Below are positions 1 to 5,339 of a stretch of DNA of 10,230 nucleotides, in pieces. Source of the DNA: Lachnospiraceae bacterium. GTDB lineage: Bacteria > Bacillota > Clostridia > Lachnospirales > Lachnospiraceae. The number at the start of each line of letters is the position of its first letter. The stretch's first letter is position 1. The notes under the pieces are model-generated. The model saw only the letters and a program-made list of their open reading frames with translations. It was not told the origin of the DNA and ran no database searches. Where the stretch lies: assembly GCA_900772675.1 (NCBI GenBank), contig CAAGRM010000169.1, positions 1 through 10,230 of the forward strand, read 5' to 3'. The translations under genes and the position numbers were made by a program.

Positions 1-1125
1 GCACGACATGAACCAATATCCGGTTCTTTCTGTCAAGGCACATACACGCCCATTCTGGCGGATGGAGATTCCGACTGGCTTTATGTGGAATCCGGAGATG
101 TCCGCGGATTTGTCTGCGCGCGGTATCTCCTGCGTGGCGAAGCGGCGGAAGCAGAGGTAAACCGGTGGAAGGAGGAGAGCTTTCCGACGGCAGAAATGTG
201 GGTAAAACCATGGCGCAACAAGGCATACACCTATACATATGCGACGACAAAAACGCTCCTTTCCTCCGGTGAAGCACGCGGCGGGCTTTTGCAGTATGCA
301 AAAAAGTTCCTGGGAAACCCGTACGTCTGGGGAGGAACAAGCCTCACAAACGGCTGTGACTGTTCCGGGTTTGCACAGCAGATTTTCGCCAATTTCGGAT
401 ATGCCCTTCCGCGTACCTCACGACAGCAGGCGAAAGCCGGAACACGGATTCCCGTTCGGGAGGCAAAGCCCGGTGATCTGCTGTTTTACCAGCGGGAGAG
501 CGGATTTGTTTACCATGTCATGATTTATCTCGGTAATGGAAAAGTGATCCACGCCGGAAGTGAGGCGACAGGGATTCTGGTTTCAGATTTTAATTATGAA
601 AAATCGACGGAATTTGCCGTGCGGGTGATTCCGGAAAAGGAAACTGCGGCGGCAGGCGATGCGAATGGTGTGGATGAAAAAGAAGATAATGTGGAAAACC
701 AGAGCGCAGGAACGAAAAGCGGTGGAAAAGAGAGTGCAGGAACGAAAAACGGTGGAAAAGAGAGTGCGGAGACAGAAAAGGCTGTGGAAACGAGTGCGGA
801 AAACAGCGCCACAGAGGGAGAGTCGGAAAATGACACAGGGAAATATCTCGGTAAATTTAAGCTGACCGCCTACTGCAACTGCGCCGTCTGCTGTGGCCGA
901 TGGGCGGGCGGCCCGACCGCATCCGGAAAAATGCCGGAGCAGGGCCGCACGATTGCAACCGGTGTTCTGCCTTTTGGAACGAAGCTGAACATCGGCGGTA
1001 AAATTTACACGGTCGAGGACCGCGGCACGCCGTATGGCCATATTGATGTCTACATGAAAAATCATGCGGACGCGCAGGCGTTCGGCGTACGCTACGCGGA
1101 TGTGTATCAGTCGGAAGAAATCTGA
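1..1125 (+). CDS. Secreted cell-wall hydrolase: SH3, NlpC/P60 and 3D domains (5' end cut off by the window)
   Basis: The reading frame is open from base 1, so the start and any signal peptide lie upstream; 374 residues are visible. Residues 1 to about 45 resemble the end of a bacterial SH3 domain (DWLYVESGDVRGFVCARYL). An NlpC/P60 cysteine peptidase domain follows at about 95-210: catalytic Cys121 in DCSGF, His172 in HVMIYLGNG and a third polar residue, His184 in HAGS. This family usually cuts D-Glu to diamino-acid bonds in peptidoglycan stem peptides. A charged, Ser/Gly/Lys/Glu-rich linker (about 215-280) contains a 10-residue tandem repeat. The C-terminal 3D domain (about 282-374) keeps its three aspartates (Asp340 in VEDRG, Asp349 in HIDVYM, Asp357 in HADA) and a Cys-rich segment; such domains occur in Rpf/Sps and MltA-like muralytic proteins. 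A wall hydrolase acting outside the membrane is well supported; the exact bond cut is inferred. Its last 19 bases overlap the convergent S66 gene. Confidence 0.9.
   Translation, partial: ARHEPISGSFCQGTYTPILADGDSDWLYVESGDVRGFVCARYLLRGEAAEAEVNRWKEESFPTAEMWVKPWRNKAYTYTYATTKTLLSSGEARGGLLQYAKKFLGNPYVWGGTSLTNGCDCSGFAQQIFANFGYALPRTSRQQAKAGTRIPVREAKPGDLLFYQRESGFVYHVMIYLGNGKVIHAGSEATGILVSDFNYEKSTEFAVRVIPEKETAAAGDANGVDEKEDNVENQSAGTKSGGKESAGTKNGGKESAETEKAVETSAENSATEGESENDTGKYLGKFKLTAYCNCAVCCGRWAGGPTASGKMPEQGRTIATGVLPFGTKLNIGGKIYTVEDRGTPYGHIDVYMKNHADAQAFGVRYADVYQSEEI
703..762 (+). repeat. Tandem 30-bp coding repeat in the wall hydrolase linker
   Basis: Two nearly identical 30-base units encode SAGTKSGGKE and SAGTKNGGKE. 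Decayed copies beginning SAETEK and SAENSA continue to about base 822. The repeat forms the flexible linker between the NlpC/P60 and 3D domains, and its copy number may vary between strains by slippage (inference). Confidence 0.8.
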
Positions 1126-1955
1126 TAAAATCTGCCGATCACGGCGGCATGCGCGTCGGTGCCGTGGCCGATGTACAAAGTACGTGCAATCGCAAGATCC
1201 GGTCCGGCGAATTGGCGGACAAGCTGCGGCATATCCGGTGTCAGATGGTCGCGCTCCATCTGCGAGAAGGTTCCGAGGAGAATTCCGTTGATCTGTTCAA
1301 ACGCATGCATCATTTTCAACTGGGAGAGAAAAGTGATCATCTGCGGAACGCCGCCTCCCATGGCTTCGAGGAGCAGGATTTTTCCGTGAAAATCCGGCTG
1401 AAAATCCGTTCCGGCGAGTTTCAGGAAGCAGCGGATATTTCCACCGATCAGGACACCCTCCATATGGCTGCCCTGCAGGAAGGTGCATGGCAGGTCAAAG
1501 AGGCTGGGTGACTGATGGGAAAAGGCATTTTGAAATAACGTAATCTGCTCAGCACTGTGATCGTACAGCAGGTTTCGAATCTGATACAGCATCGATTCGT
1601 TCCCGGTCGCAGCAGTGACGGCATTGACAATCGTTGTGAGATCGCTGTAGCCCCAGAAGTGTTTGCCGGAGGCGGCGATGACGGAGAAGTCCAGGTACGG
1701 CAGAACTTCGTTTGCCATATCGCCACCGGAAATATCAAAGATATCGGTAATTTTCGGATCACGGTAAAGGCTCATCAGCGCATTTGCCCGCTCTGCGCCG
1801 GTACCGGCAAAACCGGAACCATTGTCGTAGAGACAGGAACTTAAAACAGGAGCGAAATCCAGGTCACGCAAGGTCTGGCAGAGATGCGCCAGATCGGCGG
1901 AGAAGGACGGCTGCATGGGGTTGGAACAGGCGGTAATACCAATTTTACGAGACAT
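1107..1955 (-). CDS. S66 family serine peptidase (LD-carboxypeptidase / MccF-like)
   Basis: This 282-residue protein has the S66 fold signatures: an N-terminal segment starting GITACSNPM, the GYSDLT nucleophile elbow with Ser104, Glu197 in LLLEAMGG, and His264 in IGHGTDA. Together these make the Ser-Glu-His triad of LdcA and MccF. LdcA enzymes remove the terminal D-Ala from murein tetrapeptides during cytoplasmic recycling; MccF relatives cleave processed microcin C-type aminoacyl-nucleotides. The sequence alone does not separate the two. There is no signal peptide, so a cytoplasmic site is likely. The start is an ATG preceded by AAAGGAA (1961-1967). It lies 41 nt downstream of the threonine aldolase-like gene on the same strand, so the two are probably co-transcribed. 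Its 3' end overlaps the convergent wall hydrolase by 19 bp, and no terminator is visible. Confidence 0.85.
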   Translation of the reverse strand: MSRKIGITACSNPMQPSFSADLAHLCQTLRDLDFAPVLSSCLYDNGSGFAGTGAERANALMSLYRDPKITDIFDISGGDMANEVLPYLDFSVIAASGKHFWGYSDLTTIVNAVTAATGNESMLYQIRNLLYDHSAEQITLFQNAFSHQSPSLFDLPCTFLQGSHMEGVLIGGNIRCFLKLAGTDFQPDFHGKILLLEAMGGGVPQMITFLSQLKMMHAFEQINGILLGTFSQMERDHLTPDMPQLVRQFAGPDLAIARTLYIGHGTDAHAAVIGRFYQISSD

Positions 1956-1996
1956 AAAAATTCCTTTCGTTTCGCATGGCCTTGAACTGTTAAAAA

Positions 1997-3031
1997 TTAT
2001 AAAGTTCTGAGGTCATCGATCAGTGTCTGCACTTCCGCTTCCGTCGTTGCCCAGCTTGTGCAGAACCGCGCAATATTTCCGCCGTCTGCGGATTTTCCCA
2101 TCGGCTCGAAAATATACCGTTTTTCCAGTGTTTCTTTTTGAGCATCGGAGAGAATCACAAACTGCTGATTCGTAAAGCTCTCCACCCAGAATGGAATCCC
2201 CTGTTCTGCAAACGCCTCGCGGAGTTTCATGGCAAGCTCATCGGCGCGGCGTGTTGCAGTGAAGTAGAGATCATGTTCCAGCAGGCAGTGGAACTGCAGT
2301 CCGAGCAGCCAGCCTTTGGCGAGGACAGCGCCGTTCTGCTTCATGTAGGCTTTGAAACGCTTTTTCAGTGCATCCGCCGTGATCACAACAGCCTCGCCAA
2401 ACAGCGCCCCGCATTTCGTTCCGCCGAAATAGAAGACATCTGTGAGAGCGGCGAGATCCTCCAGCGTGACATCATTTTTCTCTGAACCCAGTCCATAGCC
2501 AAGCCGCGCACCGTCCACGAACAGATACATATCATACTTGCGGCAGACATCATGAATATCCTTCAGCTCCTGCAGCGAATACAGAGTTCCCTGTTCCGTT
2601 GGAAAAGAAAGATATACCATCTTCGGCTCTGTCAGATACTCCGGCTCGCCGCCTTCATAGTAAGCTGCCGCGCACGTTGCAATCTGTTTTGCTGAAATTT
2701 TACCGTCTGTATTTGGCAGCTCCAGAATCTTATGTCCGGTATTCTCGATGGATGCCGCTTCATGGCAGTTAATGTGTCCGGTATCCGCCGCAATTACACT
2801 CTGCACCGGCGAAAGCGCTGCCGCCGTTACAATAAAATTCGCCTGCGTCGCTCCCGGAAAAAAGTGAACCGCCGCGTCTGCGCAATGAATTTTCTCCCGA
2901 ATCAGTTCCGCCGCTTTTTCACACCATTCATCCTCGCCATATCCGCCATAACTGTTCCCGTTAATCGAAGCCAGTGCCTCCAGAATTTCCGGGTGTGCAC
3001 CGTGATTGTAGTCGTTATTAAATCGTATCAT
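1997..3031 (-). CDS. Threonine aldolase-like PLP enzyme (beta-eliminating lyase family)
   Basis: This 344-residue fold-type I PLP protein matches low-specificity threonine aldolases (LtaE-like), which split L-threonine or L-allo-threonine to glycine and acetaldehyde. Visible landmarks are FNNDYNHGAHPEIL at the N terminus, FFPGATQAN (about 57-65) for phosphate binding, His86 in the ADTGHINCHEAASIE segment that stacks on the cofactor in this family, Asp173 in FVDGARLGYG, and Lys206 in FGGTKCGAL as the Schiff-base lysine. Length is normal for the family. The ATG start has AAGGAG (3043-3048) nine bases upstream. It is the first gene of a minus-strand pair with the S66 peptidase and has a near-consensus promoter. 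Some members act on other beta-hydroxy amino acids, so substrate range is uncertain. Confidence 0.87.
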   Translation of the reverse strand: MIRFNNDYNHGAHPEILEALASINGNSYGGYGEDEWCEKAAELIREKIHCADAAVHFFPGATQANFIVTAAALSPVQSVIAADTGHINCHEAASIENTGHKILELPNTDGKISAKQIATCAAAYYEGGEPEYLTEPKMVYLSFPTEQGTLYSLQELKDIHDVCRKYDMYLFVDGARLGYGLGSEKNDVTLEDLAALTDVFYFGGTKCGALFGEAVVITADALKKRFKAYMKQNGAVLAKGWLLGLQFHCLLEHDLYFTATRRADELAMKLREAFAEQGIPFWVESFTNQQFVILSDAQKETLEKRYIFEPMGKSADGGNIARFCTSWATTEAEVQTLIDDLRTL

Positions 3032-3077
3032 AAATTTATGTTCTCCTTAAAATAAAATTTTACAAAATACTGCTTTT

Positions 3078-3106
3078 ATTATACGTCATCCAGGCGAAAA
3101 CAGCAA
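3078..3106 (-). promoter_or_regulatory. Sigma-A type promoter for the threonine aldolase / S66 pair
   Basis: On the minus strand, TTGCTG (3101-3106) and a perfect TATAAT (3078-3083) are separated by exactly 17 bases. Transcription would start near 3071, giving a leader of about 40 nt that includes the AAGGAG site. It lies in the 121-bp gap that diverges to the Rpn gene. No comparable plus-strand promoter was found in that gap. Confidence 0.75.
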
Positions 3107-3152
3107 TTGGAGAACAAAAAGAGAAAATGCAAAAAACGCAGAAGGAGGACTA

Positions 3153-4136
3153 TTGAATCAGGAAATTAAAAATATCATAGAAACCACAACAGACATGGGT
3201 GCGCAGTACGACGCCTGTGCCAAAAGAATATTAGGTCAGAAAATCATCCTGGCACATATCCTAGTAAAAACCGTAGACGAATTCTACGGAATGAACCCAA
3301 AAGTCGCCGCACTTTTAATCGAAGGCCAGCCCTACATCAGTAAAGTCCCAATTGACCCTGGTCTGACCAATCATACATATGAAAAAAATGGAGAGCGTAT
3401 TGTCGGCCTAAATACAGAAAATCAGGAACTGAATGAGGGGCTGATTCGCTTTGACATTATCTTTTACGTGCGAATGCGCGACGGCCTGTCCCAGATCATC
3501 ATCAATATCGAAGCCCAGCGCGGCGATCCAAGCGAATACGACATCCTGAACAGAGCCACATTCTACGCCAGCCGCATGATCTCATCACAGAAAGAACGGG
3601 ATTTCAAAAATTCAAATTACGATGATATTGAGCGTATATATTCCATTTGGATCTGTATGGACTGGAAAGAAAACTGTATGAATTATTTCCACCTCACGGA
3701 TGAGCCCGTCCTTGGGTCGTATCATTGGAAAGGAAAAAGAGATCTGATCAATATTGTAATGATTGGTCTGGGAAAAACACTGCCGGAGCAGAGCGAGGAA
3801 TATGACCTGCATCGTTTGCTAGGTGCTTTGTTGTCAAAAGAGCTTTCCGTAGAGAGAAAAAGTGATATAATAGAAGAAGAGTATAGCATACCAATGGAGC
3901 AGGAGTTAGGAAAGGAAGTGAAATTTATGGGCAGTTTGAGCGATGGCATCAGGGAGGAAGCATTCGCAAAAGGAATTACAGAAGGACTTACGAAAGGACG
4001 TGCCGAAGGCGAAAGCGAGATTATTCGTAAACTTTATCAGAAAGGTTGTCCTATGGAACAGATCGTATTGTTTACAGATAAGTCAGAGGATGAAGTTCGG
4101 GCAATCATCGAAGGAAAGACACTTGAACTCGTATAA
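3153..4136 (+). CDS. Rpn family PD-(D/E)XK nuclease-like protein (putative anti-phage toxin)
   Basis: This 327-residue protein has the hallmarks of the Rpn (recombination-promoting nuclease / transposase_31-like) family. A PD-(D/E)XK-type core is visible with Asp101 in LIRFDIIFYV and Glu120-x-Gln122 in INIEAQRG. An all-helical C-terminus carries a four-residue repeat with glycines at 274, 278, 282 and 286. The start is a TTG four bases after a consensus AAGGAGG (3142-3148). The next in-frame ATG (3195) has no such site and would remove residues upstream of the core. In E. coli, Rpn proteins are DNA nucleases that act as anti-phage toxins and are blocked by a small protein translated from the 3' part of the same gene; signals for such an arrangement are present here. 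The gene stands alone between the divergent aldolase pair and a terminator. Nuclease activity is inferred from the family. Confidence 0.85.
   Translation: MNQEIKNIIETTTDMGAQYDACAKRILGQKIILAHILVKTVDEFYGMNPKVAALLIEGQPYISKVPIDPGLTNHTYEKNGERIVGLNTENQELNEGLIRFDIIFYVRMRDGLSQIIINIEAQRGDPSEYDILNRATFYASRMISSQKERDFKNSNYDDIERIYSIWICMDWKENCMNYFHLTDEPVLGSYHWKGKRDLINIVMIGLGKTLPEQSEEYDLHRLLGALLSKELSVERKSDIIEEEYSIPMEQELGKEVKFMGSLSDGIREEAFAKGITEGLTKGRAEGESEIIRKLYQKGCPMEQIVLFTDKSEDEVRAIIEGKTLELV
3863..3871 (+). promoter_or_regulatory. Candidate internal extended -10 promoter inside the Rpn gene
   Basis: TGATATAAT within the coding sequence is a perfect TATAAT (3866-3871) with the TGn extension typical of promoters that need little or no -35. 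The best -35 position (3843-3848) is not consensus. It would start RNA near 3878, about 50 nt before the internal ATG at 3927. A TATAAT can arise by chance in A/T-rich codons, so this is suggestive only. Confidence 0.45.
3927..4136 (+). CDS. Candidate intragenic RpnS-like small protein (in frame with the Rpn gene)
   Basis: An in-frame ATG (codon 259 of the long protein) is preceded by a purine-rich stretch containing AAAGGAA (3911-3917) at normal spacing. It would produce the C-terminal 69 residues alone. This fragment starts just before the helix carrying the four-residue repeat (KGIT, EGLT, KGRA, EGES) and ends with the SEDEVRAII segment typical of Rpn C-termini. In E. coli the corresponding RpnS proteins dimerise through that helix and inhibit the long nuclease. 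Seen: the start codon, the ribosome binding site and the extended -10 upstream. Inferred: that it is made and acts as an antitoxin. The alternative ATG at 3894 has no convincing ribosome site. Confidence 0.5.
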   Translation: MGSLSDGIREEAFAKGITEGLTKGRAEGESEIIRKLYQKGCPMEQIVLFTDKSEDEVRAIIEGKTLELV

Positions 4137-4156
4137 AAACAGTCTCGGAAAATAAG

Positions 4157-4216
4157 AAAAGAACCGACAGAGAAATCTCAGAACCAAAACCAAAGATTTC
4201 CCCACCGGTTCTTTTT
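4157..4216 (+). terminator. Intrinsic terminator after the Rpn gene
   Basis: The ten-base arms AAAAGAACCG (4157-4166) and CGGTTCTTTT (4206-4215) pair perfectly and run into a T stretch. A second perfect stem, GAAATCT (4172-4178) with AGATTTC (4194-4200), stacks inside across a symmetric 5 by 5 internal loop. It starts 20 bases after the Rpn stop and separates that gene from the tetR operon promoter. Confidence 0.85.
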
Positions 4217-4251
4217 CTATGCATCTATTTTCATCCATTATATATTTCGCA

Positions 4252-4280
4252 TTGACTTTTTATATACCGATTGGTATAAT
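4252..4280 (+). promoter_or_regulatory. Strong promoter of the tetR-GH13-glgB operon
   Basis: TTGACT (4252-4257) and TATAAT (4275-4280) are separated by 17 bases, close to the sigma-A ideal. RNA would start near 4287. The only genes downstream on this strand are the tetR-GH13-glgB group, so a 5' leader of about 446 nt is predicted. Confidence 0.8.
4263..4278 (+). promoter_or_regulatory. Probable TetR-type operator inside the promoter
   Basis: TATACCGATTGGTATA is a perfect inverted repeat of six bases around a GATT centre. It fills the spacer and overlaps four bases of the -10 box, so a bound dimer would block RNA polymerase. Its form is typical of TetR-family sites and it precedes a tetR-type gene, which makes autoregulation the natural reading. 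Confidence 0.75.
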
Positions 4281-4463
4281 GATAACAGAAACACACATAA
4301 GAAGCCTGCAAAATCTAACAAAATTCGTCAAAATTGCCAAAAACTTACGCGATTCGACCATCACACACAAAAGCAGACTTCTTAAACACAACATCAACAA
4401 AAGCATTCTAAACCAACACAAAAGCAAAAGCAAACTCAAACGTAACCAACAACCAACCACACC
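4281..4463 (+). other. G-poor, A/C-rich untranslated leader segment
   Basis: Bases 4281-4460 contain 89 A, 50 C, 25 T and only 16 G, a composition unlike any gene in the window. No credible reading frame or ribosome site is present. One inverted repeat stands out: 4298-4309 pairs with 4373-4384 over 12 bases with one mismatch, closing a 63-base loop. Otherwise the RNA should be largely unstructured. Long C-over-G leader stretches are the kind of sequence to which Rho can bind (inference). Confidence 0.5.
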
Positions 4464-4716
4464 GCGGCCAGGCTCAGCTCTCTCGGGTTTGGTGGGTTCG
4501 CCTTGGGATGGGAGCGCATTTGCAGGAAGCGTAGTACCTCTTAGTGTTCTGAAATTTGCGTTACTCCCCAAAATTCAACTGTCTGAGCGTCAGCGAGTTT
4601 TGAATTTTGGGGAATGGTTTTAGAAAATTCCAGAATACTTAGAGGCACTAGCTTCCGAAACCGCACTCCCATCCCAAGGCGAATCCGCCGGACCCGAAAG
4701 AGCGTCCCTCTTCCGC
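4464..4716 (+). repeat. Long imperfect palindrome (MITE-like or structured leader RNA)
   Basis: The core arms run 4477-4578 and 4600-4703, centred near 4590. Two blocks are perfect: 18 bases at 4497-4514 with 4666-4683, and 13 bases at 4566-4578 with 4600-4612. The loop carries CTGAGCGTCAG, itself a small stem. A further GCGG/CCGC pair (4464-4467 with 4713-4716) across equal nine-base gaps suggests a slightly larger element. In the outer 38 bases, four of the five differences between the arms become G-U pairs in plus-strand RNA. The descending arm ends five bases before the tetR ribosome site. There is no clear target-site duplication and no coding capacity. It resembles dispersed palindromic elements of Clostridia, but a second copy is not in the window. 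Confidence 0.8.
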
Positions 4717-4732
4717 AATCTGAGGATTCAAA

Positions 4733-5314
4733 ATGGACAATCGTCAGCTAATCATGAACTCAGCTCTGACCCTCTTTTACGAAAGCGGGTACGACGCCGT
4801 CGGTGTTCAGCAGATCGTAGACTCCGCCGGAGTCTCCAAACCGACCTTATACTATTACTTCGGCAGCAAACAGGGTCTTCTCGAAGCTCTGTTAAACGAA
4901 CACTTTCAGCCTATGGAACAAAAACTCACCGAAGCCTCCGAGATCGGGAAAAACATCCCCGAAAAACTGTACCGCATCGCGCGTGCCTTCTTCAACGGAG
5001 CTTCGGAAGATCCGAAGTTCTATATGCTGATGATGTCACTGTTCTATTCCGGAAGAAAAAGCGAAGGCTTCCGCACCGTATATCCCATGATCGACCGTTT
5101 CTACCGCCTGTGCGTCGATGTCTTCGACAACGCCAGCGCAGAACTCGGCAACATGAACGGCCGCCAGGAACAATTCGCCGTGGGCTTTTCCGGAACCCTG
5201 ATGCATTATCTGATGATGACAGCAGGAAATCACTCTGATCTTTCCGGGCTTGTCATCCGGGACGAAGAAGTCTACCGTCTGGTACACCAATTTATGTATG
5301 GAATTTATTCATAA
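4733..5314 (+). CDS. TetR/AcrR family transcriptional regulator
   Basis: This 193-residue protein has a classic TetR N-terminal DNA-binding domain. A helix at 3-18 (RQLIMNSALTLFYESG) leads to a helix-turn-helix at about 24-46 containing GVQQIVDSAGVSKPTLYYYF, followed by GSKQGLLEALL. The remaining 140 residues form the all-helical ligand-binding and dimerisation half, too variable to name an effector. The ATG has TGAGGA (4721-4726) upstream. It is the first gene of an operon, 25 nt ahead of the GH13 gene. A matching palindromic operator lies in the only good upstream promoter, so it probably represses its own operon and releases it on binding a small molecule. That ligand might be sugar- or envelope-related, but nothing in the sequence identifies it. 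Confidence 0.9.
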   Translation: MDNRQLIMNSALTLFYESGYDAVGVQQIVDSAGVSKPTLYYYFGSKQGLLEALLNEHFQPMEQKLTEASEIGKNIPEKLYRIARAFFNGASEDPKFYMLMMSLFYSGRKSEGFRTVYPMIDRFYRLCVDVFDNASAELGNMNGRQEQFAVGFSGTLMHYLMMTAGNHSDLSGLVIRDEEVYRLVHQFMYGIYS

Positions 5315-5339
5315 CGCAAAAACAAGGAGGACAATTACA

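Noticed and set aside
703..822. The linker repeat as a CRISPR-like or mobile repeat
   Set aside because: It stays in frame, encodes a low-complexity linker, and has no spacers between units.
1140..1166. CACGGC with GCCGTG as a terminator for the wall hydrolase
   Set aside because: No T run follows, and it falls inside conserved coding sequence of the S66 peptidase around its catalytic His264.
1996..2001. Minus-strand TATAAT at the end of the threonine aldolase-like gene, as a separate promoter for the S66 gene
   Set aside because: The -35 position 17 bases upstream (2019-2024) reads ACTGAT, and the short intergenic gap argues for co-transcription.
3127..3156. A nine-codon frame whose stop overlaps the Rpn TTG start, as a possible leader peptide
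   Set aside because: There is no ribosome site before its ATG and no regulatory codons; the strong AAGGAGG inside it serves the Rpn start.
4219..4623. A 134-codon open frame over the tetR leader
   Set aside because: It starts inside the Rpn terminator tail, runs through the promoter -10 and half of the palindrome, has no ribosome site, and its translation is low-complexity Lys/Asn/Gln/Ser text produced by the A/C-rich DNA.
5250..5339. N-terminal extension of the GH13 gene from an upstream ATG
   Set aside because: It would overlap the tetR coding region by 65 bases, has no ribosome site, and the extra residues look like a frame shadow of tetR; 5340 has an ideal AAGGAGG.
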